From contig OY725493.1 in the NCBI GenBank assembly GCA_963281255.1, positions 4,681,857 through 4,745,856 of the forward strand: DNA of 64,000 bases. Reading direction: 5' to 3'. The first letter of the stretch is position 1; each line of letters begins with the position of its first letter. A program made the position numbers and the translations under genes. Shown one piece after another: positions 42,201 through 52,145 of the stretch. The notes below the pieces were generated by a model. The model was not told the origin of the DNA. It did no database searches and saw only the letters and a program-made list of their open reading frames with translations. Source of the stretch: Aphrocallistes beatrix (lineage: Eukaryota; Porifera; Hexactinellida; Sceptrulophora; Aphrocallistidae).

Positions 42201-44189
42201 TGTAGAGGAGATACGTACTTCATCCTGTCCGACCTGAAGCTAGCCTTGCTCGATTACAGTCGCGCTTCCCATTTATCTCCGGAAAATCTAAACTACCATA
42301 TTCTCCGAGGAAGAGTGCTACTCAACATGGATAACCTCGCATTAGCTAAGAAACACCTCCACTACTCGAAGACCCCCCAGTCCCGAGTCTCCTCCCCCGC
42401 CAAGCCCCCTGCTCGTGCCTCTCTCCTGCTCCAGCACGTGGTGGTGGAGAACTTCCTGGGGAACCACGAGGATGCGCTAGCACTGCTGGAGCAGTCGCGT
42501 AGTGCTCCGACCTACACCACTTGGATGTTATTCGGGAAAACGCATATGAAACTGAAGAATTATCAGAGCGCGTTGGAGAATTTTGACATTGCTAGACGGA
42601 TCCTCCAGAGCGGCTCTGATGCGGAAAGTGACAGCAAGAAGATCGCTAATATTTTCTATTTGCAGGGTTTATGTGAATACTCGTTAGGGAGGAACCTGAA
42701 AGCAATCGACACTCTCACCGAATCTCTCCTTCTAAACCCCCATTCTCATGAAGCTTATTACTTCCGAGGTCTAGCTTCCATTAAGAGTCCGTACAACAAC
42801 AGGGGAATTCTAGACCTGAATAAATCTCTCGCGATTAATGCAAAGTTCTTCCAAGCTTACCTTGCACGCGCTTCTTACTACTTCATGGAAAGAAGGATTT
42901 CAAAGGCTATTCTGAACTGCAACGAAGCGATTGACCTGGAAAGCAAGAGCATTCGTGCCTACTTCTACCGAGGCACACTGAAATATTTCATCGAACTATA
43001 CCCCTCTGCCCTCCAAGACCTCTCTCATGCCATAGAGCTAGATCCCTGCTGCTACCTTGCTTACTACAGCAGGGCCGCTTGCTACAACGCGATTGGGAGC
43101 TACTACGACGCGATCAAGGATTACACTATAGCGCTTATACTATTCCATTCTTACAGTGGCAATCTTGGTTCGGATTTTCATAATATAATCGATGCTAAGA
43201 TCGTACAGAATAGAGGTTTGATCTATTTTCACTTGGAAGATTATTTCAATGCACTCTGTGATTTCAAGCATGTGTCGGCTCAGCTAGCGAGTAGACGCAA
43301 ACTGACGAAATCTCTCGCTTTTCCTCTCCACCAGGCGATCTCCATTTCTCTACACAGACTCGGGCAAGTGAACCAAGCTGTGAACTCGATGAACTTAGCT
43401 CTGGAGCTTGACATCACCTCAATCAACGGATTCATTGGCAGAGGCAACATCTACATGGATTACATGAACCTAGCGGGACTGCAGTTAGCGAAGAATGACT
43501 ATTGCAGAGCTCTGCACTTAGACCCAACTAGTTCTATCGCGCGCATTAACATTGCATTCCTGCTGCAGTTTGAAGGGAAATACGCACAGGCTTGGCGCCA
43601 TCTTACCAACGCACTTGAAACTGATCCGTACAACCCACACGCACTCGAGGCTAGAGCCATTATCTGCCTGCAAATGCAGGACATGCTAGCTGCGACTTTG
43701 GACATAGACCGAGCTCTTAAAGTGGAGAAGACGCCTCAACTGCTTAATTCCGCTGGGATAATATACTTCTATAGTAAATTCCCGAAGCAAGCAATGGAAC
43801 TGTTCACTGCTGCTACGAAACTAGATCCTTCCTACCAGCTCGCTTTCTTTAACGCTGGAACGTTGCTGTTAATCAATCGGCTATACATTGAGAGCGAGCA
43901 AACATTCAGTAAGGGAGAATCTCCGGAAATGAAATTAGACGAACACATCCTGATTAACAGGAGTGTGGCTAGGCTTCTACTTGGAAGGAAGGATGAGAGC
44001 TTAGAAGATTTGAGATTAGCCGAAGAGATGAATCCTAACTACTCCCATATCCACGTGAACAAGGCATACCACCATGTGCTATCCAAGCAGACTGAGATTG
44101 CAACAGAGTGCTACCAACAAGCCTTGTCCATTGGCAGTAACAATCCAGACATTCTGCACCAGATGGTAGAAACTCTCCAAGAAAGCTAA
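39291..44189 (+). CDS. Large tetratricopeptide-repeat protein (TTC6-like)
   Basis: A single 4.9 kb exon, 1632 residues. Residues 1 to about 620 are Ser/Pro-rich and predicted disordered, with no recognised domain. From about 645 to the C-terminus there is a continuous series of some 25 TPR units. Many are textbook, for example YGEPYWHRSLTYYVNGMDK, HAQAYKLRGEIYSALDLCKI and ALLMRSELYQRSGDPALAME, ending each time in an x-LNP or x-LDP turn. A short Ser/Pro linker interrupts the series near residue 1030. TPR superhelices are protein-binding scaffolds. The combination of a long disordered N-terminus and a very long TPR block resembles vertebrate TTC6, but TPR proteins are hard to assign without a search. 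Confidence 0.85.
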   Translation: MSHAYQSKPSRAPKLAIVSSHKTSAPVSFSQRAKFALPKLPTDVKSEKPSSIDLNLEIPSLSLPLSSSDAIVPVDSTDPLSQEYPSLESDVPATLLPLSIWDPFSDGDPIHSQSEVFVLPHNLLAETASFEIIPESSYSQFSSSSSDFDGATRNFPPLLLPFPTDSRRRLGNDSFSSSSKLPAQTLSNLNLDGSCGSEGDFEVPSDNFTSSHLIVSQTHRMPSKRSSSLSLLQPTLSTSVENFFPADRSSLDATQSGLEPQLRRELASKSTQNLFRHSQSMPLKRRFSSYDVKPGDELTAVWKPQLERSKLAMGSEPSDEIPEEEIELTQERENIPDHLPPQQAEFSVEIPETDIECDVPLLVQGIKIPVIRVLKPKLKFTSPPHLTETEDPSIHHFCLSTNNDLSRDSLFPPEEADLPSHLEGIRYHRRPKFLYPLWLPSSPKYSVNRAKLKDKLCPLYDPSSSQNNTLDQGYFQNNLFPFTKTKKENRLFDASLDRAVKHEFSSLNDLPSALEGETSNLRRVLSQSKLEFLDQDDFIFPQTESVMQDFDQIEEQKDFIHQFLIDKSASNSKNSEVLPRHHSVSYSNPLTSHLYPIIDRRHSIPLGTMKKHESLKDNSTITNTLPLIDSDKIKTCTNAIYKIEKKLLGNSSNSTRTALLECQRGILLRLTGCLTRAHESLTLAIELEPGYGEPYWHRSLTYYVNGMDKLALMDLQTLLILNPKHAQAYKLRGEIYSALDLCKIAMQDYSEAISLNPKDTHALLMRSELYQRSGDPALAMEDLRRIVTLDKSNVDVLFRTAHYQFGKEMYQSSLENVSTILQIQSDNVDALCLRGKCFLMLQAFQESLKDFSAAIHFDPSSFLAFFYRGCILRKCNAWQAVRDFSNAIVLDVNNENTQSLLHRAIVYRSLKLYEEAFFDFLTYVKLNPTLSIGHTLLGLMYLKHQKDYHRAVHHFTLSIGLEPTNAKTYACRGDTYFILSDLKLALLDYSRASHLSPENLNYHILRGRVLLNMDNLALAKKHLHYSKTPQSRVSSPAKPPARASLLLQHVVVENFLGNHEDALALLEQSRSAPTYTTWMLFGKTHMKLKNYQSALENFDIARRILQSGSDAESDSKKIANIFYLQGLCEYSLGRNLKAIDTLTESLLLNPHSHEAYYFRGLASIKSPYNNRGILDLNKSLAINAKFFQAYLARASYYFMERRISKAILNCNEAIDLESKSIRAYFYRGTLKYFIELYPSALQDLSHAIELDPCCYLAYYSRAACYNAIGSYYDAIKDYTIALILFHSYSGNLGSDFHNIIDAKIVQNRGLIYFHLEDYFNALCDFKHVSAQLASRRKLTKSLAFPLHQAISISLHRLGQVNQAVNSMNLALELDITSINGFIGRGNIYMDYMNLAGLQLAKNDYCRALHLDPTSSIARINIAFLLQFEGKYAQAWRHLTNALETDPYNPHALEARAIICLQMQDMLAATLDIDRALKVEKTPQLLNSAGIIYFYSKFPKQAMELFTAATKLDPSYQLAFFNAGTLLLINRLYIESEQTFSKGESPEMKLDEHILINRSVARLLLGRKDESLEDLRLAEEMNPNYSHIHVNKAYHHVLSKQTEIATECYQQALSIGSNNPDILHQMVETLQES

Positions 44190-44392
44190 CCCTACTTCTT
44201 GTGTTTTATACTTATAGCTACTTTGCTGTTATGATATTATTCACTTATAGTTAAGATTTCAAATATTCACACGAAATTCTGCTAGCAAGCCTTTCAAATA
44301 TATTTAGTTAGAGAAAGGGGCAATTATTATGTATGGTATTCTTTGTAAAATTAGTCATTTGCTCCCCAAGTTTCATCCACCCACCTCACAAG

Positions 44393-45985
44393 ATGAAACT
44401 CGCATTCATTGTCTCCTGGTTAATTTTGAACCTTCTTTGCTCGTCTATCCACACCTCCCCTAAGAATATCGTGGGAGTGCCTCAGTCTAAGAAAACACGC
44501 TACAGCCCTTCTTCCGGAGAGTTCGATTGCATCGACTTATCCGATTCGATCCCTTTCTCTCAGGTTAATGACGATTTCTGTGATTGCGATGATGGTTCAG
44601 ATGAGCCTGGGACTTCTGCCTGTCCAAATACACAGTTTCACTGCATTAATATCGGATATCGACCGACGAATATTCCTTCTCGATTCGTGAATGATGGATT
44701 CTGTGACTGTTGTGATGGTGCTGATGAGTACAAGTCTCCTTCTGGATTGCTGTGCCCTGACACTTGTCTCGAAATGGGCCGCGATGAGAGGGAAAGAGTG
44801 GAGAGAGACTCGCGAATTCATCAGGAGGGGTACCAGACTAAACTTGTGCTTGTCCAGGTAGCTGCTCAGAAGCGCGAAGAGAAGAATCAAGAGCTGAGCG
44901 TTTTGGAAGGGGAAATCGAAACAGCTGGAAATTCTCTGTCCTCTCTGGAACAGGAGAAAACGGAGGCAGAAACGGCTGCGAATGAAGCAAAGGAGGTGCA
45001 CAATGAGAAAGTCGAAGTTCTCAAACAAGAAGCTAGAACTAAACGGATCGCAGAGACTTTTAACTCTATGGACTTAGATGGCAATAAAGTTATTAGTTTA
45101 GAGGAGTTATCTGGAAGAATTGAGCTAGACACGGATAAAGATGGGACCGTAGATGAGTCAGAAATAAAAATGTTGTTTGGAGATGAACGACTGGACGGAG
45201 TTTCCCTTGAAGAGCTGAGCGATCGTTGGGACGAGTATAAATCTATCGAAACTGCGCATAGAGCGAAAGAAGAAGATCTGATAAACATCGCGAAGACCAG
45301 TGAGACTACCCGTGTACCCAAACCTACTTCAGAGTATGATCCAGAAGATCCCAATGGCCTCGACTCTCAGTACGAATCTGAAGATGAATTTCCAGAAGAT
45401 TTACCAGAAGAAGATATTTCCTCAGAAAATTCTGATAGCTCTGACCATGAAGAGGACCAAGAGGTAGCGCTAGAATATGACAAGGACACTGAACTTCTTA
45501 TCGCAACGGCTGAAGAGAAAAAACGTGCTTATGAAGATGCCAAAAAGTCCCATGATGACCTCAAAAACAAGCTGAATTCTGTGCAAGAATTTCTCAGAAT
45601 TGATTTAGGCCCAGAACATGAGTTCTATTCAATTTCAGAGAACTGCTACACTAAGGATGACCGCGAGTACACGTATGAGTTGTGCCCATTCAAAAAGGTG
45701 GTACAGCGACCCAAAGGAGGCGGAAGGGAGACCTCGCTCGGTGTGTGGAGTGATTGGGAGCACGCTGTGTTCAAATACGGAATTATGATTTTTAATAGAG
45801 GTGAGCGTTGTTGGAGCGGGCCTGAACGTAACGCAAGAGTGGCAGTTCTCTGCGGTAAAGACTCCGAGCTGATTTCCGTGGACGAACCTAATCGTTGCGA
45901 GTATGCTTTCGAGTTTCGGACACCTGCTGCTTGCCAAGCCTCTCTTGCAGATAGCAGATTGCACAACGTCCATGATGAGTTGTAG
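44393..45985 (+). CDS. PRKCSH: Glucosidase II beta subunit
   Basis: I chose the ATG at 44393, which gives a clean signal peptide (MKLAFIVSWLILNLLCSS), over one 20 codons upstream (44333). The product has 530 residues. Order: paired LDL-receptor-like Cys modules (NDDFCDCDDGSDEPGTSAC and NDGFCDCCDGADEY), a coiled coil, two EF-hand-like loops (DLDGNKVISLEE, DTDKDGTVDESE), an acidic stretch, an MRH domain (FYSISENCYT ... YTYELCPF ... WSDWEHAVFKYG), and a C-terminal HDEL. The beta subunit retains glucosidase II in the ER through HDEL, and its MRH domain binds N-glycan mannose. The enzyme trims the two inner glucoses from nascent glycoproteins. Complete and intact. Confidence 0.96.
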   Translation: MKLAFIVSWLILNLLCSSIHTSPKNIVGVPQSKKTRYSPSSGEFDCIDLSDSIPFSQVNDDFCDCDDGSDEPGTSACPNTQFHCINIGYRPTNIPSRFVNDGFCDCCDGADEYKSPSGLLCPDTCLEMGRDERERVERDSRIHQEGYQTKLVLVQVAAQKREEKNQELSVLEGEIETAGNSLSSLEQEKTEAETAANEAKEVHNEKVEVLKQEARTKRIAETFNSMDLDGNKVISLEELSGRIELDTDKDGTVDESEIKMLFGDERLDGVSLEELSDRWDEYKSIETAHRAKEEDLINIAKTSETTRVPKPTSEYDPEDPNGLDSQYESEDEFPEDLPEEDISSENSDSSDHEEDQEVALEYDKDTELLIATAEEKKRAYEDAKKSHDDLKNKLNSVQEFLRIDLGPEHEFYSISENCYTKDDREYTYELCPFKKVVQRPKGGGRETSLGVWSDWEHAVFKYGIMIFNRGERCWSGPERNARVAVLCGKDSELISVDEPNRCEYAFEFRTPAACQASLADSRLHNVHDEL

Positions 45986-46630
45986 TTCGTAGATTTGAAT
46001 TAGATAGATTAGTAGCAATAGTTTGTTTGATGTCTTTTGTTGTATACTCTTAATTGCAGGCAAACGTTAATTTCATTGTTATTTAATTTAATAAATTTTG
46101 GTGATTGGTTTTAAGAAACTAAATAATGGATTGGTTCCATATCCATGGTTCATTTGATGCTAATTCCTACTCTGGATTGGTTCCCACTTTTCTTTCTTTT
46201 CAACTGGTATGTTGGCTTCTCTGTAGAAAGCTTATCGCTCCATCACGATGAACTTTGAACAAGATAGGATTCTTTTGAGTTAGGATTGATTACGTCTGAA
46301 TTATTTTTGACTACATGTAAAAGGAAACAATTCTTAATTGGTGATTAATTAATAAACGTATTATTTTTGATTTATTAACCAATAAATAATATGGTTGTGA
46401 TATGTCACATATGATGAAGCAATGAGAAATTAATTGATACTAGCATTTGAACAATGGGATGAAAGAGTACAAATTGATGTAACGTTTTATATTTTAGTTT
46501 GAAGTATGTAGATAGTGAGTATAATTTGTATTAGCATTTGGACAATGGTATGAGAGAGAGCATATGTTTTACTAAAATTTATGCAACGTTTTTCCTGTAC
46601 AAGTTTGAAGTAGATAGATAGAATATAACA
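45986..46630. other. Intergenic spacer with an internal duplication
   Basis: Contains an AATAAA-type signal shortly after PRKCSH (near 46090). Two related 60-100 bp segments (around 46440 and 46530, sharing TAGCATTTGaACAATGG) lie upstream of UBAC1. No gene was seen. Confidence 0.4.
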
Positions 46631-48046
46631 ATGGCTACAGCCTTGGCAACAAAAGGCAGCATCCATGACAAAATGAATGCAACAATCCTTTCATCCAGTC
46701 AGCAAATATCCCCCCATCCCCATCCCACGTCATCGCCCACCTACCTCGATGAGATTATTCTCACTCACCCTACCCCCTCCTCCACATCTACAGCTGCGTC
46801 CTCGGCTAAGTCGATCACACTCACCATCTCCGACGTGAAGGGAAGAGATGTCCAGATTAAGATAAGCTCGTCTGACCGCGTGTCAATGCTGAAGAAGAAA
46901 GTGAGCAACTCTCTTGAGGGAGCGAAACTCAAGAATTGTAGAGCTGTGCACCAGTCTGGACGGCCGCTATCAGACAATCTTTGTCTCCGCTCGCAGAATG
47001 TTCAGAACCAAGATTGCATCCTCTTGCTACCTAAGAAGGACAACCCAAGGAACAGCAGCGCCCCATTCTACCCCTGTCCGAACGGTCCCAACAAATCCAC
47101 CATCAATCGGGCCACTAAACACCTTCCCAAGGCCCCGCTTGATAAACCCAACTTCCCTGTACCCCCTGACGCCACTGATTTCTTTAGAGACCTGAGACGC
47201 ATCCTTCTCAGCCTCATCGACTCCGCCTATCTGCTACAGTCAGCTGATCAGCTGTGTGGGGGTAGGGAGGGGACGGATACGGATGAGGTTGGAGAGGAGA
47301 TGGAATCCGGCCCAGAAGATGACCTAGGGGCAGTCGCTCCGATCAACGATGTAAGTTGAACATTTTAAATGGAATCTACTGCATACAACTTTACAGGTGT
47401 CCCAGTGATAGAGTTATGCATCGTTTCTCACTAGGTTGATAATAGCGCTGTCCAGGCATTGACTAGCATGGGCTACACCAGGGCCAGAGCTATCCATGCA
47501 CTGAGAATCAACAAGATGGAGGTGACACAGGCCACAGATTGGTTGGTTAGGAACAGTTCAAGTGAAAGTCGTGTCGTCAGCTCCCCCCAAGCAATGAATA
47601 AATCGATTCCAAGCAAAAGTCCAAATAAAAAGAAAACAGCTACTTCTCCCACAACCTCAACAGCTAAGATAGCAAAGTCTCGCAGCGTCGACTCGCAAGC
47701 GATTCGGAACCTGAAAGATATGGGCTTCAAAGAAGAGGATATCGTCCATGCACTCCAGATAACAGGCAACAACCAGGAAGAGGCCTGTGAGTGGCTTCTA
47801 GGTGAAAAGAAAGAGCCTCTATCTACCATGAGACTATCTAAAAACTCCAAACTGTATAAAGACCTGTTCAATGATCCAGTCGTTCAACTGGGCCTCACCA
47901 GTCCCCACAACCTCCAAGTTCTTGAGGACATGCTGCGGAACCCTGAATTGGTATCTCAGTATTTCAACGACCCAGAAGTTGGCCCCCTCCTGCTACACAT
48001 TTCTAAGATAGCAATCGGACATGGTGGTCGGGTAAAAAACACTTAA
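46631..48046 (+). CDS. UBAC1: Ubiquitin-associated domain protein UBAC1 (KPC2), two exons
   Basis: Exon 1 is 46631-47350 and exon 2 is 47435-48046, separated by an 84-nt GT-AG intron in phase 0 (GAT|GTAAGT ... CTAG|GTTGAT). The product has 443 residues (human 409). Order: a low-complexity Ser/Pro N-terminus, a ubiquitin-like domain (SITLTISDVKGRDVQIKI ... QDCILLLPKK), a helical segment FFRDLRRILLSLIDSA, UBA1 (SMGYTRARAIHALRIN), UBA2 (DMGFKEEDIVHALQI ... EEACEWLLG), and an STI1-like C-terminus (NDPVVQLGLTSPHNLQVLED). All appear in the human order. In mammals UBAC1 is the non-catalytic partner of RNF123 in the KPC ligase and delivers ubiquitylated substrates to the proteasome. Confidence 0.93.
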
Positions 48047-48928
48047 TCAGCTGCACAACTTATGTATTAACCTTGATAAGTTACCCAAACCTCTGAGTAC
48101 TTTTATCAGCTATCCAAACATACCATTAAATTGACTTAATTGCTAATGACACTACAATTTCATTGTATTTTCGACTAAGAATGTTTGAAATATTTATATG
48201 CTTATACTAATACTAATTCTTCGTAAATTTGGTAAGATTAATAATGAATTGATTCTGAACAAGTTATTTGGCATAATTGTTACCAGCGCACTTCGCTTGC
48301 TTGCGAAATGCGGCTTGTGGACACCTGTGTTCCCTAACCTGCGCCTCTTTAAAGGTGTTAACTATGTTTGCCTTGTTAATTCTCGAGCAAGCATCTCATA
48401 TTAATTTACTTCCCTAATAGCTTATGAAAAACTTTTAGCGATATTCGCCTTTACTAATAAGCAAACTAAATAATCCACGCAAATTTCACACTTCTCTATC
48501 GGATATGAAGATTGTGCTCTGTTTTTTTACGTTTTTTAGTACCTTCCTACCCAATTAATTTTGAATAAAAGAAAATATTGAGTTTTAATCGATGGATTTT
48601 AGCATCTAGTTACTAATTCTCGAAATTTTTCACTTTGAAATATTGCGAGCAACAATATTTGCGGTTTCTTAAGAGTTTCTAAATTCTTTCTTCTCCGAAA
48701 TTACGATAGACATCGTCAGAAGCGAAGAATTTTACCGATTTGCAACAAGTCTAGAGTACCCTTGCAACAATTTAAGGTTATTTATCTTTCTCCCACACAG
48801 GTACTATACAAATCTGTGCAACACGTTAGCATGATATTCCCATATCAAATTTTTGGTAATAATGTTAACGTGTTTTCGTAACAAAAGGAATTTTAGCCAC
48901 TGTTTATATAGATTCCACTGAGTGATCA
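48047..48928. other. Intergenic with a diverged GC-rich repeat
   Basis: 0.9 kb of AT-rich DNA. Bases 48282-48331 hold a diverged copy of the GC-rich repeat (CAGCGCACTTCGCTTGCTTG, then CGGCTTGTGGACACCTGTG). Otherwise nothing was recognised. Confidence 0.5.
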
Positions 48929-49786
48929 ATGGCAGATGCGTTTCCAACGCCTATTATTGATTTAACACAAACCTCTTCCACGAATTCCCTTCCTGCGGCT
49001 ACTCCTGATGCTAGTTTGCAAAATTTCACTCTGCTAACCTGGAATATCGATGGATTGGACCCGAAAAATTTTGCAGAACGAACTAAGGCTGTGATCAACG
49101 TTATCAACACTCTTAAACCTGACATTGTATTCCTACAAGAGGTAGTCCCCGAGTCTCATATACTCATCGCTAAAGGTTGTACTAACTACAACCCAATTTT
49201 CAGCAGTTACCGTTCAACCTATTATAACGCTATCTTACTGCACAAGGGCCATGTTAAACAAGTGGGAGAGAGCGGCACAGTTCCTTTTAAAGGATCCATT
49301 ATGGGACGCCATTATATCTACTGTGATGTCTCTATTCGTTCCAATGAGCCGCTTCGCGTTATAACTTCCCATTTAGAGAGTACTAGAGATATTGGCCCTA
49401 CGCTGATTCGACGCGACCAATTGAAATATATGAACGATTTGATTGAAAAGTTAAATTCACCATGCATTTTTGGTGGGGACCTCAACTTACGAGATGAAGA
49501 CGTGAAAGAGGTTGGACTATCTCCAGCCATTCAGGATGTATGGGAATACTTGGGCAAGCAGAAAGAACACGAATTCACATGGGATACTAGCGAGAATAAA
49601 AACCTAAATGTCCCTTTTAAAAGTAAGCTCCGTTTTGATCGTTTACTTCTATTCCATCCCAGCGAGTTAGCCGGAACCCAAGTGCTGCCAATTAAGTTTG
49701 AGTTGATCGGAAAACAGAAGTTAGCATGTGGAAGATACCCCAGTGACCATTGGGGCATATTCACTGAATATATGATCGTGTTTTAG
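48929..49786 (+). CDS. TDP2: Tyrosyl-DNA phosphodiesterase 2
   Basis: A single exon of 285 residues. The four motifs of the Mg-dependent endonuclease/exonuclease/phosphatase fold are complete: TWN (37-39), LQE with E71, GGDLN with D184 and N186, and SDHW (272-275). SHLEST (147-152) and LRFDR (235-239) also match. TDP2 removes topoisomerase II from DNA 5' ends by cleaving the phosphotyrosyl bond. The human protein has 362 residues with an N-terminal UBA domain. Here only about 30 low-complexity residues precede the catalytic domain, so the UBA is absent, unless an upstream exon was missed. Confidence 0.95.
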   Translation: MADAFPTPIIDLTQTSSTNSLPAATPDASLQNFTLLTWNIDGLDPKNFAERTKAVINVINTLKPDIVFLQEVVPESHILIAKGCTNYNPIFSSYRSTYYNAILLHKGHVKQVGESGTVPFKGSIMGRHYIYCDVSIRSNEPLRVITSHLESTRDIGPTLIRRDQLKYMNDLIEKLNSPCIFGGDLNLRDEDVKEVGLSPAIQDVWEYLGKQKEHEFTWDTSENKNLNVPFKSKLRFDRLLLFHPSELAGTQVLPIKFELIGKQKLACGRYPSDHWGIFTEYMIVF

Positions 49787-50067
49787 TATTTCCATTCTAT
49801 CGTGGTTATAAACAATATTGGTAATACTAGGCGTTGTGATACTAGTCAGTTTTTTTTCTAGGGGCTACAAGGTGGGGGGGGGGGCAATTCACCCCCCACC
49901 CCGTGAACATCTGAATAAAGGTCTAACTATTCATTTATACATCAGCCGGACTCAACAGTTAACTTTGCCCCTCCTGATTTTTTCTAGAATAATTCCTGCT
50001 AATTCATGTCTCAATTTCATAATTTCTTTTTTCTATTACGTATTATTCTTATTATACCAAAGCTATT

Positions 50068-51633
50068 ATGGCTGATTGTCTCGAGTCACTACTTCAAGAA
50101 ACTTCTTTGTCTCACAATCAAAAAGATGAAAAAAACACTAACATAAGTAGCGAGAAGTTATTGTCAGAATCTAAAGATGAAAACTCTAATCTGCTAAAAA
50201 TGTACCGTAAGATAAATGCAAAGAAACGCTCAAAGAAATTAATTAAAAAGAAAATTGAAATTAAACCTAAACTATCCATGAAGGATGTGCTAAAATCAAT
50301 TGACACTAAGCGCGTTTCGAATATAAATAAAAAACTTGATCCCATAGCTCAGAGATCGAAAGTGACTAAAAGACCGCCCACTAAAACGATATCTTCACGT
50401 GCGCTTCGAATCGCTGCGAGTACAAACACCAATAAAGCCGTTAGTAAATGGGAAGATTTTGTCCAAACGAATAGGCGAGCTAGGTTTCTTTCATTCGAAG
50501 AACCCAAAATCAATCCGATTGCTACAACACAAGACATGGCTAACAATTTTAGGCCAAATTCCACGTTGGAAAAACAACTGTTTGGAGTTGTGAGGGATAA
50601 TGTGAATTCAATTGACTTTGATGATACCGAATTCAGTTTGGCAGAGAGGAGAGCTCTTGAAAAATTATCGCTCGAGGATGCAAAACAGCGAAGAACTGAA
50701 CTGAAGCGTTTCCGAATTCTTCTATCAAAATACGAAGCTAAGTGTAAGCGCGAAAAGAGGATAAAGAGTAAAAACTTTCATCGATTGAAAAGGAAAGAAA
50801 AATTTAAGGATACTGGCTTTGTCCAGAGCAGTGAGGAAATCGACAGGATGAGAGCCCGTGAGAGGGTAACTCTCAAACATGCACAAGGCTCTAAATGGGT
50901 ACGGAGATTGAATAAGATTAATTTTAATGACCGAAATGCTAGAAAGCTCTTGCATCACCAGAAAGAAATGGGAAGAGAGTTGAAAAAGCACTCTATTTCA
51001 CAAAACACGATAGATAGTGACAGTGATAATGAACCTCTGAATGAAAGTGCTACTATCCCATGGTCAAGTCAACTGAAAGGATTGGAACTTGCATTTGAAA
51101 GCAGTCGCCAGCATCAAGAACCGCATACAAATGCGAATGCTGAACTTCCAGAAGTTGATATGCATGAATTTAACTTTGAGGATGTTCCTGCAAATTTTGC
51201 TTTTGATAACATCATTGGGGATTTTGCAGAGGAGAAAGAAAATCAGTTGAAGGAGGACAACGATTCAGACAACGGACTACCTGGGTGGGGACAGTGGGCG
51301 AACAAGGACGGAAATATTCGAAGAGAGAAAAAACTGAGTAAAAAGAAAACACAGAAATCTAAACCAACGAATTCTTCACAAAAGCAGAAGTCCAATCAAC
51401 CTTTAGTCATCATTAATGAAGAACGTAAAGAAGAGTTGAGAAAGCATCAAGTTTTGCAAGTTCCATTTCCTTTTCGTAATCAAGATCACTTTGAGAATGC
51501 ACTCAACAACCCTACTGGCAGAGAGTGGAATACTGAGAGAAAGTTTATTGATAAGACTAAACCGAAGGTATCCATACCCACCGGTCAAATAATCCCTCCT
51601 GCTAAGAGAGAATTTCACAAAGCTAAGTCTTAG
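50068..51633 (+). CDS. UTP14: U3 snoRNA-associated protein UTP14
   Basis: A single exon of 521 residues, rather short for the family (human UTP14A 771). It is highly basic with charged helices. Family landmarks in order are a KWEDFVQTNRRARFLSF segment, a TLEKQL segment, the ELKRFRILLSKYEAKCKREK / IKSKNFHRLKRKEK core, RERVTLKHAQGSKWVRR, an acidic stretch, and GWGQWANKDG followed by a Lys-rich tail. UTP14 is a nucleolar SSU-processome component that activates the DHR1/DHX37 helicase to release U3 snoRNA from pre-18S rRNA. The gene starts 281 bp after TDP2. A G-rich run (near 49874) and a matching C-rich run lie between them. Confidence 0.9.
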   Translation: MADCLESLLQETSLSHNQKDEKNTNISSEKLLSESKDENSNLLKMYRKINAKKRSKKLIKKKIEIKPKLSMKDVLKSIDTKRVSNINKKLDPIAQRSKVTKRPPTKTISSRALRIAASTNTNKAVSKWEDFVQTNRRARFLSFEEPKINPIATTQDMANNFRPNSTLEKQLFGVVRDNVNSIDFDDTEFSLAERRALEKLSLEDAKQRRTELKRFRILLSKYEAKCKREKRIKSKNFHRLKRKEKFKDTGFVQSSEEIDRMRARERVTLKHAQGSKWVRRLNKINFNDRNARKLLHHQKEMGRELKKHSISQNTIDSDSDNEPLNESATIPWSSQLKGLELAFESSRQHQEPHTNANAELPEVDMHEFNFEDVPANFAFDNIIGDFAEEKENQLKEDNDSDNGLPGWGQWANKDGNIRREKKLSKKKTQKSKPTNSSQKQKSNQPLVIINEERKEELRKHQVLQVPFPFRNQDHFENALNNPTGREWNTERKFIDKTKPKVSIPTGQIIPPAKREFHKAKS

Positions 51634-51900
51634 TCAATTTCTTGTAGAGCTAACCTATGTCTTAACTAATTGTTTGTTTCCGTAATTCTGATAGTATGGG
51701 AGGAAAAATCGTAAATTTAACAATTTATTGTAAATTGGGCAAAAACTCCAGTACCGATGATTATCTTAATGTAGGTATTTTATTTTGACCAATTACCGAT
51801 TTGTATCTGTGATAACTTCGTTATTACCAAAAGAGACGGGAGAGTTTCTAAACACGTTCTCACATCCACATATGAAGAAGATAGCCACCCATAGAGACAA

Positions 51901-52028
51901 TGGGTTATATATAAACGGTGATTGATTGACATGACAAATACTATTTTATCTCTTCTGAAATCGAGCAATATCATTAACACCATTTACGTAAGACAATTAG
52001 ACAATTTGTGCTACCCACGTTTTTTTAC
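51901..52028. repeat. Dispersed repeat, copy A
   Basis: About 130 bp resembling 54468-54597 in the same orientation. Shared stretches include GATTGATTGACATGA, the TCTGAAATCGA segment and GACAATTTGT..TGCCCACGTTTT-like ends. No coding potential and no termini recognised. Confidence 0.65.
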
Positions 52029-52145
52029 AGGAATTCCAATACAAATTAATACAGATTCTGCATTTCTGATCAAGATATGCAACCTCCTCTAAACGGGTAC
52101 CGGGGTTGAATAATCCAGATCCACCTGTCAAATCATATATATATA

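Noticed and set aside
45635-46063. Minus-strand open frames over the 3' half of PRKCSH
   Set aside because: Antisense shadows of a well-recognised gene without domain similarity.
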